DNA of 64,000 bases from Clostridiales bacterium (GCA_018374355.1 JAHAFI010000006.1:1-64000); one strand, 5' to 3'; shown: positions 1 to 7,732, counted from the stretch's first letter. A program made the numbers and translations. The notes: generated by a model from the sequence alone, not told the origin.

Positions 1-390
1 AAACTGTTAATTCTTAATACCTTCAAAAAAAGTTGCCTGTTATAGACAGCTTAGTGAAGTGCGTCCATTTATGGCTGACCTCTACTTTCTTTCACACTAT
101 CCTCTCCATCTTTTATTCCCGCAGACAGCGAACCAAGCGGATATGTCCGCATATCCCTTTGACGACCGCTGCGAGGATCAAATCCCCCGCTGCCCTGCAG
201 CGCTGCAAATTTGATGCTCCGTTGCCTGCAGCGGGGTTTTTGACTTTCGCACATGTGTTCATCATATCATGTGAAATACCGGGAAGTCAACGGTAAGTGC
301 AAAGAGAAATCGGTATGCCGATACTATTCAATTCCGCAAGGCGCTGACTTGCATTTATTGCGGTATCCCGGCACAAAATCGGGTTTTTCT
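1..390. other. Intergenic block rich in hairpins, no gene seen
   Basis: No convincing coding frame is present: the open frames here lack ribosome binding sites and recognisable protein sequence. The stretch holds several GC-rich palindromes, including a GCGGATATGTCCGC-type hairpin near 137 and ATCGGTATGCCGAT near 308. A segment near 335-375 (CCGCAAGGCGCTGACTTGCA) resembles the inner part of the repeat element at 7763-7906 read on the other strand. It lies downstream of the minus-strand endolysin gene. Confidence 0.5.
185..241 (+). terminator. Rho-independent terminator-like hairpin, plus strand
   Basis: A perfect 9-bp stem (CCCCGCTGC at 185-193 with GCAGCGGGG at 228-236) is followed by a run of five T. 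It would end a plus-strand transcript, but no plus-strand gene is visible to its left in the window. The loop is long and itself palindromic. Confidence 0.4.
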
Positions 391-1185
391 TTACACTTTT
401 TCTATATATTTCCCGAAAACGTACCCCTCGTACTTTCCTGCAATACGCACCCGGTACCAGCTTTCTGTTTTTCCCGTCACATCTACCAGATTGCCTTTGT
501 CTAACTGCGGCCAGCTTTTCATAACCCCGTAGCCCGTACCGGGGCCTTTTCGGACGTTTACGCTGTTTCCGGTACATTTTCCTACAAACGGATATTCTGC
601 TTTCCCGGCTGCATCCTCTGTTCCAAAGTATGCTGCAATCACTTTTGCTTCCTCTCTGGCCAGTCGGTCCAGATTGGATTCTTCAAGCAGCCAGTTGGTG
701 CTGCGGGTATTCGTATGAAAAGAATGTTCCAGAATCAGTCCGGGAACCCCTGCGGCTGCTGCTCCCCGGACTACTCCGTAATAGTCTCCCTTTGTTCCCC
801 TTCTGTGTTCAATACGTGCCTCCTGTCTGGTTCCCATGGTTCTTGCCACCTGCTTAGTCAAAAGCCCGGCAATCTGGTCTGCTTTTCCGCTTACAGCGGT
901 GTAGGCCACCACATAGTCAATATCCTCCCGCACCCCGTTTCCTACTGCATTGGAATGCAGGGACAGGAACAGATCGCACCCTTTCGAAGCGTACCCTCTG
1001 TCATACAGCCCCTTATCTCCTGCCTGACTGGATCTTGTAGTGATTACCCGAATTCCATACTGCTCCAGATATTTTTTCAAAAGGAGATGAAGCTTCCACA
1101 TCGTATCTGATTCGTAATAGCTTTTTACCGCAGGAGACCGGTTATATTTTCCGTAATGCCCTGCATCAAGACAAATTTCTGCCAT
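391..1185 (-). CDS. N-acetylmuramoyl-L-alanine amidase (phage-type endolysin) with C-terminal SH3 domain
   Basis: This 264-residue protein looks like a zinc amidase of the Amidase_3 family that cuts the bond between MurNAc and L-Ala in peptidoglycan. Visible zinc-site motifs are LDAGHYG (His10), Glu25 in KSYYESD, FLSLHSNAV, and the C-terminal LILEHSFHTN with the catalytic Glu. Residues about 200-264 form a bacterial SH3-like wall-binding domain (SVNVRKGPGTGYG, ending in GYVFGKYIEKV). There is no signal peptide, as expected for an endolysin exported through a holin, and a small holin-like gene lies immediately upstream on the same strand (49 bp away). Family length and domain order match clostridial phage endolysins. 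No other phage genes are visible. Confidence 0.88.
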   Translation of the reverse strand: MAEICLDAGHYGKYNRSPAVKSYYESDTMWKLHLLLKKYLEQYGIRVITTRSSQAGDKGLYDRGYASKGCDLFLSLHSNAVGNGVREDIDYVVAYTAVSGKADQIAGLLTKQVARTMGTRQEARIEHRRGTKGDYYGVVRGAAAAGVPGLILEHSFHTNTRSTNWLLEESNLDRLAREEAKVIAAYFGTEDAAGKAEYPFVGKCTGNSVNVRKGPGTGYGVMKSWPQLDKGNLVDVTGKTESWYRVRIAGKYEGYVFGKYIEKV

Positions 1186-1233
1186 ACACTCTTCCTTTCC
1201 GGCCCGCTCCCGGGTCCTTCCAAGAGAGGACTC

Positions 1234-1461
1234 TTACTCACTTTCTGCCTCCGGGATTCCAGCCACACTGGTTGCCAGAGACAGGATTCCCGCCAGAGCC
1301 GAAGCGGATATTACCATTTTCCACTCTACTCCGCTGATTACCGCCGCTGTACCGATCGTGGCTATAAATGTCTGGGCCATTGTTTTGATGGCGCGAATTG
1401 CCGCTTTTTTTGCCCATTTCACTGTATTTACCGATGGTTTCAATACACAATTTTTGAACAT
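1234..1461 (-). CDS. Small holin-like membrane protein
   Basis: This 75-residue protein has a basic N-terminal half (KWAKKAAIRAIKTMAQTFI) followed by two hydrophobic segments separated by a short turn (VEWKM), and an acidic tail (EAESE). The AIKTMAQ plus paired-helix pattern resembles the r1t-type phage holin family, which makes membrane pores that let endolysin reach the wall. An AAAGGA site lies 9 nt before the ATG. A promoter-like TTAACA-N17-TAATTT precedes it. Its place directly before the endolysin supports a lysis cassette. The exact family is inferred from pattern only. Confidence 0.7.
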   Translation of the reverse strand: MFKNCVLKPSVNTVKWAKKAAIRAIKTMAQTFIATIGTAAVISGVEWKMVISASALAGILSLATSVAGIPEAESE

Positions 1462-1810
1462 AGCGCTTTTCCTTTCAGCAAAAATCCTCTCTACTACAAA
1501 ATTATGCCTTTTTCATTTTTTTGTTAATGCTTCCGCTTATTTCCATAAGAAATTTTTAAAAGCCTTATAAAAATCTTTTCGCTTTTTTCAGAAATCCTTT
1601 ATCTCACCGACACACTTTCTCCACATTTTCCCGGTATATTATTACTCAAACAAAGGGATTTACCTTTTTTATATAGATTTTCTTTTTCATACTGCCGGGG
1701 TAGCTCATTCACCCCGGCTCTCCTTCTTTTTTCTACCAAATCTCCCTCTGATGATTATTCTTACTATTTTCCTCCACTCAAAAAGAGAGCCGTTTCCAGC
1801 CCTCTTTCAT
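1462..1810. other. Intergenic gap between hicB and the holin
   Basis: No gene is seen. The stretch is AT-rich and holds a weak minus-strand promoter for the holin, an isolated GCCGGGG/CCCCGGC hairpin at 1694-1718 followed on the plus strand by a T-rich tract, and the hicB terminator at its right end. Confidence 0.5.
1780..1808 (-). terminator. Terminator after hicB
   Basis: Read on the minus strand, AAAGAGGGC pairs with GCTCTCTTT (one G-U pair) across a short loop and runs into TTTTT, just 3 nt after the hicB stop codon. Confidence 0.6.
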
Positions 1811-2203
1811 TTATTTAACCTTTTCCATCAAAGCTTCCTGCAGCACTTGAGAAAAGTTTACCCCAGCCCGTACGGCCGCTTCATTTAACCATTCCGGTAT
1901 ACTCAATGTCTTTTTTACTGCCTTTGAGCAATGTCGCCTGCGGTACTCCATCAAATTAAACTCCACTACCACAAGAAAACTTCCATCTTCTACTAAAATC
2001 CTATCCGGTTCCGACGCTTCCGGAAGATCTTCCCCTGCCTCCTCCATAGTTGTGACAGAAAGTCCCAATGCATCTACAGCCATTTCATATGCCTCCTGCA
2101 TATCCTCTCCTTGTGTCATGCACTCTGGTATATCCGGGAACGTAACCCAGAATCCACCCTCTTCTGCTTTATGAAAAACTGCCGGATAAAATAATCTGTC
2201 CAT
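1811..2203 (-). CDS. hicB: HicB family antitoxin
   Basis: A 130-residue protein with the HicB fold: a partly degraded RNase H-like N-terminal domain (FHKAEEGGFWVTFPDIPECMTQG, then a GE-MQEA helix), and a C-terminal ribbon-helix-helix-like segment (LSIPEWLNEAAV ... FSQVLQEAL) that should bind DNA. HicB neutralises HicA and represses the operon. An AGGAGG site lies 8 nt before the ATG. The toxin gene lies 30 bp upstream on the same strand, giving the common hicA-hicB order. The DNA-binding tail fits with ACGTA repeats in the promoter upstream of hicA. Confidence 0.92.
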   Translation of the reverse strand: MDRLFYPAVFHKAEEGGFWVTFPDIPECMTQGEDMQEAYEMAVDALGLSVTTMEEAGEDLPEASEPDRILVEDGSFLVVVEFNLMEYRRRHCSKAVKKTLSIPEWLNEAAVRAGVNFSQVLQEALMEKVK

Positions 2204-2233
2204 ACGTGATACCTCCTTTTTGTAGGCGGGGAT

Positions 2234-2422
2234 TTATTTCAGCCCCGCCTGTTTAAGTATTGACTGCTCCATACCTTTTTTCAGGTCTTTGGAGTGATAA
2301 GGAACGATTACCGTTCTTTTTGTTTCGTGATTCGTCATTTTGACGTGTGAACCATTCTGCCCTACTTCCACGAAACCATTTTTCTTCAGGAGCTTTAGCA
2401 TCTCCTTGGGACTCATTGGCAT
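2234..2422 (-). CDS. hicA: HicA family toxin (mRNA interferase)
   Basis: A 62-residue double-stranded-RNA-binding-like protein. HicA toxins cut mRNA using a single histidine, here His26 in the motif NGSHVKM. The flanking pattern (MLKLLKKNGFVEV before and RTVIVPYHSKDLKKG after) is characteristic of the family, and the length is normal. An AAAGGAG site sits 9 nt before the chosen ATG; an internal ATG two codons later is less well spaced. It is the first gene of the pair, with its own promoter containing operator-like repeats. It appears intact and therefore potentially active. Confidence 0.93.
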   Translation of the reverse strand: MPMSPKEMLKLLKKNGFVEVGQNGSHVKMTNHETKRTVIVPYHSKDLKKGMEQSILKQAGLK

Positions 2423-2453
2423 CTATTGTTTCTCCTTTCCTTATCATAGATTT

Positions 2454-2499
2454 ATGATATCACGTATTTTTACGTATTTCAAGCATTCATTTACGTAAT
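2454..2499 (-). promoter_or_regulatory. hicAB promoter with ACGTA operator repeats
   Basis: On the minus strand TTGAAA (2477-2482) and TATCAT (2454-2459) are separated by exactly 17 nt. The spacer carries CACGTA (2461-2466) and TACGTA (2471-2476), and a further TTTACGTAA occurs at 2491-2499. The repeated ACGTA cores overlap the RNA polymerase site and are the obvious candidate HicB operator. Confidence 0.55.
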
Positions 2500-2733
2500 A
2501 TATAGCATAAACTAGAATTATTTAATAATTGGTTCATTGCGTTGCCTCCTACATATTTTCTTCATTATACTCTGGTTTCTAACAAAATTTGACACTCCCG
2601 TTCCGCAAAAATGCATCCAAAATCCCTTGAAACCCCTTATTTTAAAGGCTTTTTCCGCCAAAACGTAACCAAATGGATTTCACCCTTTACAAATAGTATT
2701 CAAAACTATATAATAAAGGTCAGAGGTGATTTT

Positions 2734-3330
2734 ATGACGATTGATACAAATGATATTTTAAACAGTATTTTAGAAAGTCTTTCACGGATAGACTATATTA
2801 AACCGGAAGATATCCCCAATATCCCCTTATATATGGATCAGGTAACTACCTTCATGGATGCCCAGCTTGCCGCTTCCAAACGTTTCGAAAGCGATAAGAT
2901 TCTAACCAAAACCATGATCAACAATTACGCAAAAAACAATCTTCTTCCCCCTCCGCTGAAGAAGAAATATTCCAAAGAGCATCTTTTGGTTCTGATCTTT
3001 ATCTATTATTTTAAAAATCTGCTCACCATCACAGATATCCAGTCACTGCTTCAGCCGATTACGGATAAATATTTCCATGGAAACGAGGAGCTGTCACTGG
3101 AAGATATCTATAATGAAGTTTTTCGTCTGGAAAAAGAACAGGTGGATGTGCTGAAAAAGGATATTACCAATCGCTATAAGATTTCTCAGGAAACCTTTTC
3201 ACAGGTGCCTGAGGAGGATCAGGAATTTTTAAGAACATTTTCATTTATCTGTATGCTGAGTTTTGATGTTTATGTGAAAAAACAAATGATCGAGAAGCTG
3301 ATCGACCAGCTTCAGCCGGTTCAGAAATAA
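2734..3330 (+). CDS. DUF1836 domain-containing protein
   Basis: A 198-residue cytoplasmic protein of the DUF1836 family found in Firmicutes; molecular function unknown, sometimes likened to a MerR-type regulator. The conserved centre is visible as TKTMINNYAKNNLLPPP followed by KKYSKEHLLVLIFIYYFKNLLTI, which resembles a winged-helix DNA-binding segment. I chose the ATG at 2734 because AGAGGTG lies just upstream; an in-frame start 41 codons earlier has no ribosome site. It stands alone on the plus strand and ends in a shared terminator facing the yerC homologue. Confidence 0.8.
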   Translation: MTIDTNDILNSILESLSRIDYIKPEDIPNIPLYMDQVTTFMDAQLAASKRFESDKILTKTMINNYAKNNLLPPPLKKKYSKEHLLVLIFIYYFKNLLTITDIQSLLQPITDKYFHGNEELSLEDIYNEVFRLEKEQVDVLKKDITNRYKISQETFSQVPEEDQEFLRTFSFICMLSFDVYVKKQMIEKLIDQLQPVQK

Positions 3331-3332
3331 TT

Positions 3333-3378
3333 AAAAAATGGGAACAGCACATTTCTTTATGCGCCATTCCCATTTTTT
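3333..3378. terminator. Bidirectional terminator
   Basis: AAAAAATGGGAA (3333-3344) pairs with TTCCCATTTTTT (3367-3378). The T/A tracts on both flanks allow it to end both the plus-strand DUF1836 gene and the minus-strand yerC-like gene. Confidence 0.8.
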
Positions 3379-3411
3379 GTTTCTTACTGTTTCTTTTTTA
3401 AATAACAACGT

Positions 3412-3717
3412 TTATTCTTCTTCTGCTTTTTCTTCATTCAATCTGCTGAATACCATCTCGTAACCATCATTTCCATACGTCAGAGAACGGTTTACACGGC
3501 TGATGGTAGCAGTGGAAGCTCCTGTTTTTTCTGAAATCTCCAGATATGTTTTTTTCTGTCTCAACATACGGGCCACTTCAAATCTCTGCGAAAGAGAAAG
3601 CAGTTCGTTGATGGTACATACATCTTCGAAGAACGTATAGCATTCCTCTTTATCCTTCAAACATAAAATGGCATCGAATAAATGGTCCACCGCTTCTGTA
3701 TGTATTTTCTTACTCAT
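3412..3717 (-). CDS. YerC/YecD family TrpR-related protein
   Basis: A 101-residue protein with the TrpR/YerC helix-turn-helix: LSLSQRFEVARMLRQKKTYLEIS followed by the recognition helix region GASTATISRVNRSL. The family in Firmicutes is a Trp-repressor relative of uncertain target; members are often co-expressed with DNA-replication or PHP genes. I use the internal ATG at 3717, preceded by AAGGAG, rather than an upstream in-frame ATG without a ribosome site. It has its own promoter and lies downstream of the PHP gene. Confidence 0.85.
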   Translation of the reverse strand: MSKKIHTEAVDHLFDAILCLKDKEECYTFFEDVCTINELLSLSQRFEVARMLRQKKTYLEISEKTGASTATISRVNRSLTYGNDGYEMVFSRLNEEKAEEE

Positions 3718-3776
3718 TTTTTTCTCCTTTTCACCCCAGAATTTTGTTTTAACTATCTGTTTCAATCATGTTTACT

Positions 3777-3804
3777 ATTTTAACACATCACTGCGAAAAA
3801 GCAA
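3777..3804 (-). promoter_or_regulatory. Promoter for yerC-like gene
   Basis: On the minus strand TTGCTT (3799-3804) and TAAAAT (3777-3782) are separated by 16 nt, about 60 bp before the start codon. Confidence 0.5.
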
Positions 3805-3813
3805 GGGATTTTA

Positions 3814-4533
3814 TCAAAGTTTATGATGATTTATATATTTTTTTAATAATTGTACAGATTGATTCAACACAAGCTCCTGTGGAAATTCACAAACCTCCAG
3901 CAATTCATAAGCATTCTGATGATTTCCCACCTGCGTATCCACATGGGCATCACTTCCCACCACCACCGGAACGCCATACCGGGCGCATAAGTTCAACAGT
4001 TGGATGTCATTTTCCCTTCCGCCCACTCTGGTTGCTCTTGGGTCCAGCGAATGATTGTTCAATTCGATAATCTTTCCATACTCCTTCGCTCCCTGCACAA
4101 ACGCCTCATAATCCATTGGGAAACGGCTGTCATCCGGGTGGCCGATAATATCCACATAAGGGTTTTTCATCACTTTCAGATATGCCTCCGTGTATTCCTC
4201 CCGGCTTCCCCTTTTCATACAGGGAATGTGCATACTGGCAATCGCAAGATCCATGTTTTTTAAAATAGAGTCCGAAAGATCCACCGTCCCGTCAAAATCC
4301 AGAATATTCAGCTCACAGCCCATAAGTAATTCCACGCCGTAATATTCTCTCTCCACCATTTTCAGGTTTTTAAAATAAATTTCGTTGCAGCTTCCCGGCA
4401 TTTTCGGTCCGTGCTCTGTAATTCCCAAAAGCTGCAGTCCTTTCTCTGACGCACTCTTTGCCATTTCCCGTATAGTGGAATAGGCGTGACCGCTCACCAG
4501 CGTATGCGTGTGGGTGTCTAACACATAATTCAT
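3814..4533 (-). CDS. PHP-domain phosphoesterase (YcdX-like)
   Basis: A 239-residue metal-dependent phosphoesterase of the PHP superfamily. The N-terminal metal motif DTHTHTLVSGHAYST, the second ligand set ITEHGPKMPGS, the Glu in GCELNI, HIPCMK, IIGHPDD, and the C-terminal GSDAHVDTQVG are all present, so the trinuclear metal site looks complete. Members act as small-molecule phosphatases; the substrate here is unknown. Two tandem ATGs occur; the second is better spaced from GAGGAAAA. It follows the M14 peptidase by about 30 bp on the same strand and probably shares its transcript. Confidence 0.88.
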   Translation of the reverse strand: MNYVLDTHTHTLVSGHAYSTIREMAKSASEKGLQLLGITEHGPKMPGSCNEIYFKNLKMVEREYYGVELLMGCELNILDFDGTVDLSDSILKNMDLAIASMHIPCMKRGSREEYTEAYLKVMKNPYVDIIGHPDDSRFPMDYEAFVQGAKEYGKIIELNNHSLDPRATRVGGRENDIQLLNLCARYGVPVVVGSDAHVDTQVGNHQNAYELLEVCEFPQELVLNQSVQLLKKYINHHKL

Positions 4534-4566
4534 CATTTTTCCTCTGCTTTCTGTTATTCTGCGTAA

Positions 4567-5793
4567 CTATTTTTTGCTTTCAAGAAGGGTCTCTTCCCAT
4601 ACAAATTCATTCCGTCTCCAGATATCTTCAAATTGTCCGTAAGGAACCGGGGACGTCTCCGTTCCCACCTCGATGGTCAGGCTTGGTATCCCCTGTTTGC
4701 TGATTGCCCAGTCCTTATAACCTGCCGGGTCCAGCGCCTCGTAGTTGGCATCCATCGAATATCCGGTCAGCAGGGAAATCCGTTCCCCAAAGGACATGGT
4801 TTCCTCATATAATTCCCCTTCCTGAGCAAAATACCAGTAAATCACGCTGCCCTGTGTATGATAGCTGATCGTCAATGAAAATGCTTCCTGCTGGGTGAGT
4901 TCAATCAGCGCCGCTGATTCGATTTCGCACCCGGGGCTTTCCCCCTTATAGTGATCGGAAGAGGGATGCCCCGCCGGATCCTGATACTCTTCCCACAAAG
5001 CTTCAAAATTTCTGTTCAGGTCTACACCGTTTCCGTTTGCCTTCCACCGTGTAAGATAGCTGCCGGAGGCTGTCTGTCCGTCCATCTGGGCGATCGTTTC
5101 CAGTTTTTCCCGCATCGTTTCATCCCTTACCCCCTCCACTCCCAACTGGCTGATGGAAATTCCGTCGGGATTTACCATGGGAATCACGTGAACTGCACGG
5201 TTTTCCAACAGTTTCTCGTAGCTCTGTTCCTGATAAGAGTCTCCCTGCGCCAGATGCTTTAAAAACATTGTCATTTGTTTCATCACCAACTGGCTCGTCA
5301 TATATTCCCTTCCGTGGATACCTCCATTAATCAGAATTTTTTCTTCCGCTTCAGGATCGCCTATGACGAAATGCCACAATTCCCTTCCGTCTGCCGTCTT
5401 TCCCAGACTGTCCGTTTTCACATACTCCGGATATAATGCCGAAAAAACTTCTGCATCCCTGCTTAGATCTTCATAGGTGTACATTTGAGGGTTCTGCAGA
5501 ATGATCAGATCCTCCTCTGTCACCTGCTTATCCTGCTGCTGTTCTGAATTTTCCTTATAGGCTTCCTCCTGCGTTTCCTGCTGAACTTCCTCCTTGACCA
5601 TGCTTTCCCTGTACAAATCCGTCTCTCCCTGCAGAATGTCTTCCCCCTTCTCTATTATTTCCGCTTCTGCCTGAACAATACCTTCCGGAATTTTTGTTTC
5701 CTGCCAGACCTTCCAAACCACGCCGCCGCATACCACCGCAACTGCCGCCACTCCCGACAACCCCAAAAGCAGCGCTTTCTTCCGGCTTACCAT
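4567..5793 (-). CDS. M14 family zinc carboxypeptidase, membrane-anchored
   Basis: A 408-residue exported peptidase. Residues about 8-28 form an uncleaved signal-anchor, followed by a Glu/Gln-rich stalk to about residue 105, then the M14 domain. The zinc motif HGREYMTS (HxxE), the substrate-binding NRNF motif, the third ligand in ISYHTQG, and the catalytic Glu in LTIEVGTE are visible. M14 proteins of this type cut C-terminal residues, often from peptidoglycan stem peptides; the substrate is not shown by the sequence. Its start overlaps the end of the zinc-ribbon/SH3 gene by 7 bp (ATGGTAA), with only a weak ribosome site, so translation is probably coupled. Confidence 0.88.
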   Translation of the reverse strand: MVSRKKALLLGLSGVAAVAVVCGGVVWKVWQETKIPEGIVQAEAEIIEKGEDILQGETDLYRESMVKEEVQQETQEEAYKENSEQQQDKQVTEEDLIILQNPQMYTYEDLSRDAEVFSALYPEYVKTDSLGKTADGRELWHFVIGDPEAEEKILINGGIHGREYMTSQLVMKQMTMFLKHLAQGDSYQEQSYEKLLENRAVHVIPMVNPDGISISQLGVEGVRDETMREKLETIAQMDGQTASGSYLTRWKANGNGVDLNRNFEALWEEYQDPAGHPSSDHYKGESPGCEIESAALIELTQQEAFSLTISYHTQGSVIYWYFAQEGELYEETMSFGERISLLTGYSMDANYEALDPAGYKDWAISKQGIPSLTIEVGTETSPVPYGQFEDIWRRNEFVWEETLLESKK

Positions 5794-6728
5794 TCGATCA
5801 GATAGCTGGCAAGTGCATATCCCGTATAGCCATTATATGATACCATATAAAATCCGTTTTCCGCTGTTCCTAAAAATTCCACCAGTTCTCCCAGCGGAAT
5901 CTGGCAAAATTCCTCCGCCTGAGTGCTCGGTGTCTTTCTCAGTGTAATGCTCTCCTTGCAGTTCACCACCTCCATGAGGGTGGCGGCATCCGGTTCGTTT
6001 TCTATTTCAAAGCTCAGATAAGATGCCAGTGCATAGCCTGTCTGGCCATTGTAAATGATTTTGTGAAACCCGTTTCCCGCTTCCTCCACAAAAGTCACCA
6101 TGGCGCCCAGTGGAATCTGACAGTATTCTCCTGCACTTGTACTGGGTTTCTTTCTCAGGGTGATGCTTTCTCTGCAGTTCACCACATAGCAGATGAGCTG
6201 GTCTGCGGGCGCTTCCGGCTGCGTCTCGGCTTCTGCCTGTGGTTCGGGCTCTGTCGGTGTTTCCTCCGGCGCTCCTGTTTCTGCCTGTGCTCCCGTTTCT
6301 TTTGGCACTTCCTCCTGCATCTCAGTTTCCGGCTGCGTTCCTGTTTCGTCCGCTGTCTCCGGCTGCGCTCCAGTTTCCGCTTCTGTCTCGCCCTGTGCTC
6401 CCATTTCTGCTTCTGCCTCGTCTTTTCCTTCCGCCCCGTCCTTCGATTCATTCTCAGCTTCCGCTGCTTCTTCCTCCCCGGACTTTTTGGCAGCATCCTC
6501 TGTCTCCTGCTGTACCGTCTGAACGCCCTGCTCTGCCTTTTTCCCTTTCAAAAGCGTCACACACGCCACCGTTGCCCCGATCAAAATCACAGCGGCAGCC
6601 ACACAGCCAACGATAATCGGAACCGGACTTTTTCCTCTCGTTTCATTTTCCGGAAGTCTGCAGCCGCACCCTTCACAAAAACGATCCCCATCCCCATAAC
6701 TTTGCCCGCATTTTGGACATTTTCTCAT
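5787..6728 (-). CDS. Zinc-ribbon membrane protein with two extracellular SH3 domains
   Basis: A 313-residue protein built as an N-terminal zinc ribbon (CPKCGQSYGDGDRFCEGCGC, residues 4-23), one transmembrane helix at about 35-60, a Glu/Thr/Ala/Gln-rich low-complexity stalk to about 175, and two homologous bacterial SH3 repeats (each with ESITLRKKPST / ESITLRKTPST, ending GYALASYL). The topology suggests a cytoplasmic zinc ribbon and a wall-facing SH3 pair. The stalk is encoded by imperfect short repeats, consistent with length variation. AGGAGGGG lies 7 nt before the ATG. It is translationally coupled to the following M14 peptidase, suggesting that the two act together at the cell wall; no named family is recognised for the whole protein. 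Confidence 0.8.
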   Translation of the reverse strand: MRKCPKCGQSYGDGDRFCEGCGCRLPENETRGKSPVPIIVGCVAAAVILIGATVACVTLLKGKKAEQGVQTVQQETEDAAKKSGEEEAAEAENESKDGAEGKDEAEAEMGAQGETEAETGAQPETADETGTQPETEMQEEVPKETGAQAETGAPEETPTEPEPQAEAETQPEAPADQLICYVVNCRESITLRKKPSTSAGEYCQIPLGAMVTFVEEAGNGFHKIIYNGQTGYALASYLSFEIENEPDAATLMEVVNCKESITLRKTPSTQAEEFCQIPLGELVEFLGTAENGFYMVSYNGYTGYALASYLIEW

Positions 6729-6805
6729 AATAGTTCCCCTCCTTTTTCATTTATTCGTATTATATCATATTCCTCATTTCCCGGACTATAGTTTTTACTA
6801 TTTTC

Positions 6806-6834
6806 TTGACACTCCAGTCCGTGCGTGGTATAGT
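6806..6834 (+). promoter_or_regulatory. Promoter of the thiT transcript
   Basis: TTGACA (6806-6811) and TATAGT (6829-6834) are separated by 17 nt, placing the start about 20 nt before the TPP aptamer. Confidence 0.75.
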
Positions 6835-6858
6835 TTCTTTGAAAAAAATAAAGCAGAA

Positions 6859-6944
6859 CAAGAAGGGGAGCCGATCGGCTGAGAGGAAGCACAAGCTTCG
6901 ACCCTTATACCTGATTTGGATAATGCCAACGTAGGGATCTTTTG
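6859..6944 (+). ncRNA. TPP riboswitch (THI element)
   Basis: The conserved THI-box elements are present in order: GGGGAGCC, CTGAGAGG, ACCCTTATACCTGATTTGGA, TAATGCCAACGTAGGGA. This aptamer binds thiamine pyrophosphate. It is followed by an intrinsic terminator and then thiT, so TPP binding should switch off the transporter by premature termination. Confidence 0.95.
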
Positions 6945-6955
6945 AACGCGTGATC

Positions 6956-6990
6956 GCAGAAGATATACTCATGTTGTCTTCTGCTTTTTT
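6956..6990 (+). terminator. Riboswitch-controlled terminator
   Basis: GCAGAAGA (6956-6963) pairs with TCTTCTGC (6977-6984) followed by a T run to 6990, between the TPP aptamer and the thiT ribosome site. This is the expected expression platform. Confidence 0.8.
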
Positions 6991-7035
6991 GTGCCTGTTT
7001 CCTGTTCTTGTTCTCCGCACAAAGGAGGAACTGTT

Positions 7036-7701
7036 ATGTTCAATTTTTTTGTTACCGCAGAAGGCGGACTTACTACCGCCGGATACGTCATCTGCCTCAC
7101 CTTAGCCCTTCTGGCCCTTGCTCTGGCATGTTTTCTGGCTGGAAAGTCCTCTTCCAAAAAGAAACTTTCCACGAAACAGCTCGTTTTCTGTGCCATGGCG
7201 CTGGCTCTGGGTTTTGTCACATCCTACCTCAAGCTGTTTAACTTCCCGTTTGGCGGTTCCATCACTGCTTTCAGTATGCTGTTTATCGTACTGGTCGGCT
7301 ACTGGTACGGAGCAAAAACAGGTATCCTGATCGGATTCGTCTTTGGAATTATGCAATTTCTGCAGGAACCTTATGTACTCTCCCTGTTTCAGGTCTGCTG
7401 CGATTATCTTCTTGCCTTCGCCGCTCTGGGATTGGCCGGATTCTTTAAAAATTCCAAGAACGGCTTGTTAAAAGGCTATCTGGTGGCAATCATCGCCAGA
7501 GGCGCTTTCCATGCTCTGGGCGGATATCTTTATTGGATGGACTATATGCCGGAAAATTTCCCGAAATCTCTGGCAAGCCTGTACCCGATCATCTACAATT
7601 ACACTTACATTCTTGCAGAGGGTGTTCTCACCGTGATTCTGATCTCCATTCCGGCGGTCAAAAAAGCACTGGATGCCGTCCGTAAAAATGCAATTTCCTG
7701 A
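7036..7701 (+). CDS. thiT: Thiamine transporter ThiT (ECF S component)
   Basis: A 221-residue, very hydrophobic protein with about six predicted membrane helices, matching the ThiT substrate-binding subunit of energy-coupling-factor transporters. Family signatures include AMALALGFVTSYLKLF near residue 55, GGSITAFSMLFI, GFVFGIMQF, and the helix carrying ARGAFHALGGYLYW. The start at 7036 is fixed by AAAGGAGG at 7021-7028. The ATPase and T subunits are not nearby, as usual for shared ECF modules. Regulation by the TPP riboswitch directly upstream confirms the thiamine substrate. A short GC hairpin (7711-7732) follows the stop codon. Confidence 0.95.
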   Translation: MFNFFVTAEGGLTTAGYVICLTLALLALALACFLAGKSSSKKKLSTKQLVFCAMALALGFVTSYLKLFNFPFGGSITAFSMLFIVLVGYWYGAKTGILIGFVFGIMQFLQEPYVLSLFQVCCDYLLAFAALGLAGFFKNSKNGLLKGYLVAIIARGAFHALGGYLYWMDYMPENFPKSLASLYPIIYNYTYILAEGVLTVILISIPAVKKALDAVRKNAIS

Positions 7702-7710
7702 TTTTTCTGA

Positions 7711-7732
7711 GAGCCGGACTGCCGTCCGGCTC
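7711..7732 (+). terminator. Terminator after thiT
   Basis: GAGCCGGAC pairs with GTCCGGCTC across four bases, 9 nt after the thiT stop. The T tract that follows is weak and interrupted. Confidence 0.5.

Noticed and set aside
69..577. Several open frames of 60-96 codons in the left 600 bp
   Set aside because: They overlap hairpins or the endolysin gene, lack ribosome sites and have protein sequence without family character.
6193..6616. Plus-strand Ser/Ala/Pro-rich frames opposite the low-complexity stalk
   Set aside because: They arise from the reverse of Glu/Thr/Ala codon repeats in the zinc-ribbon/SH3 gene.
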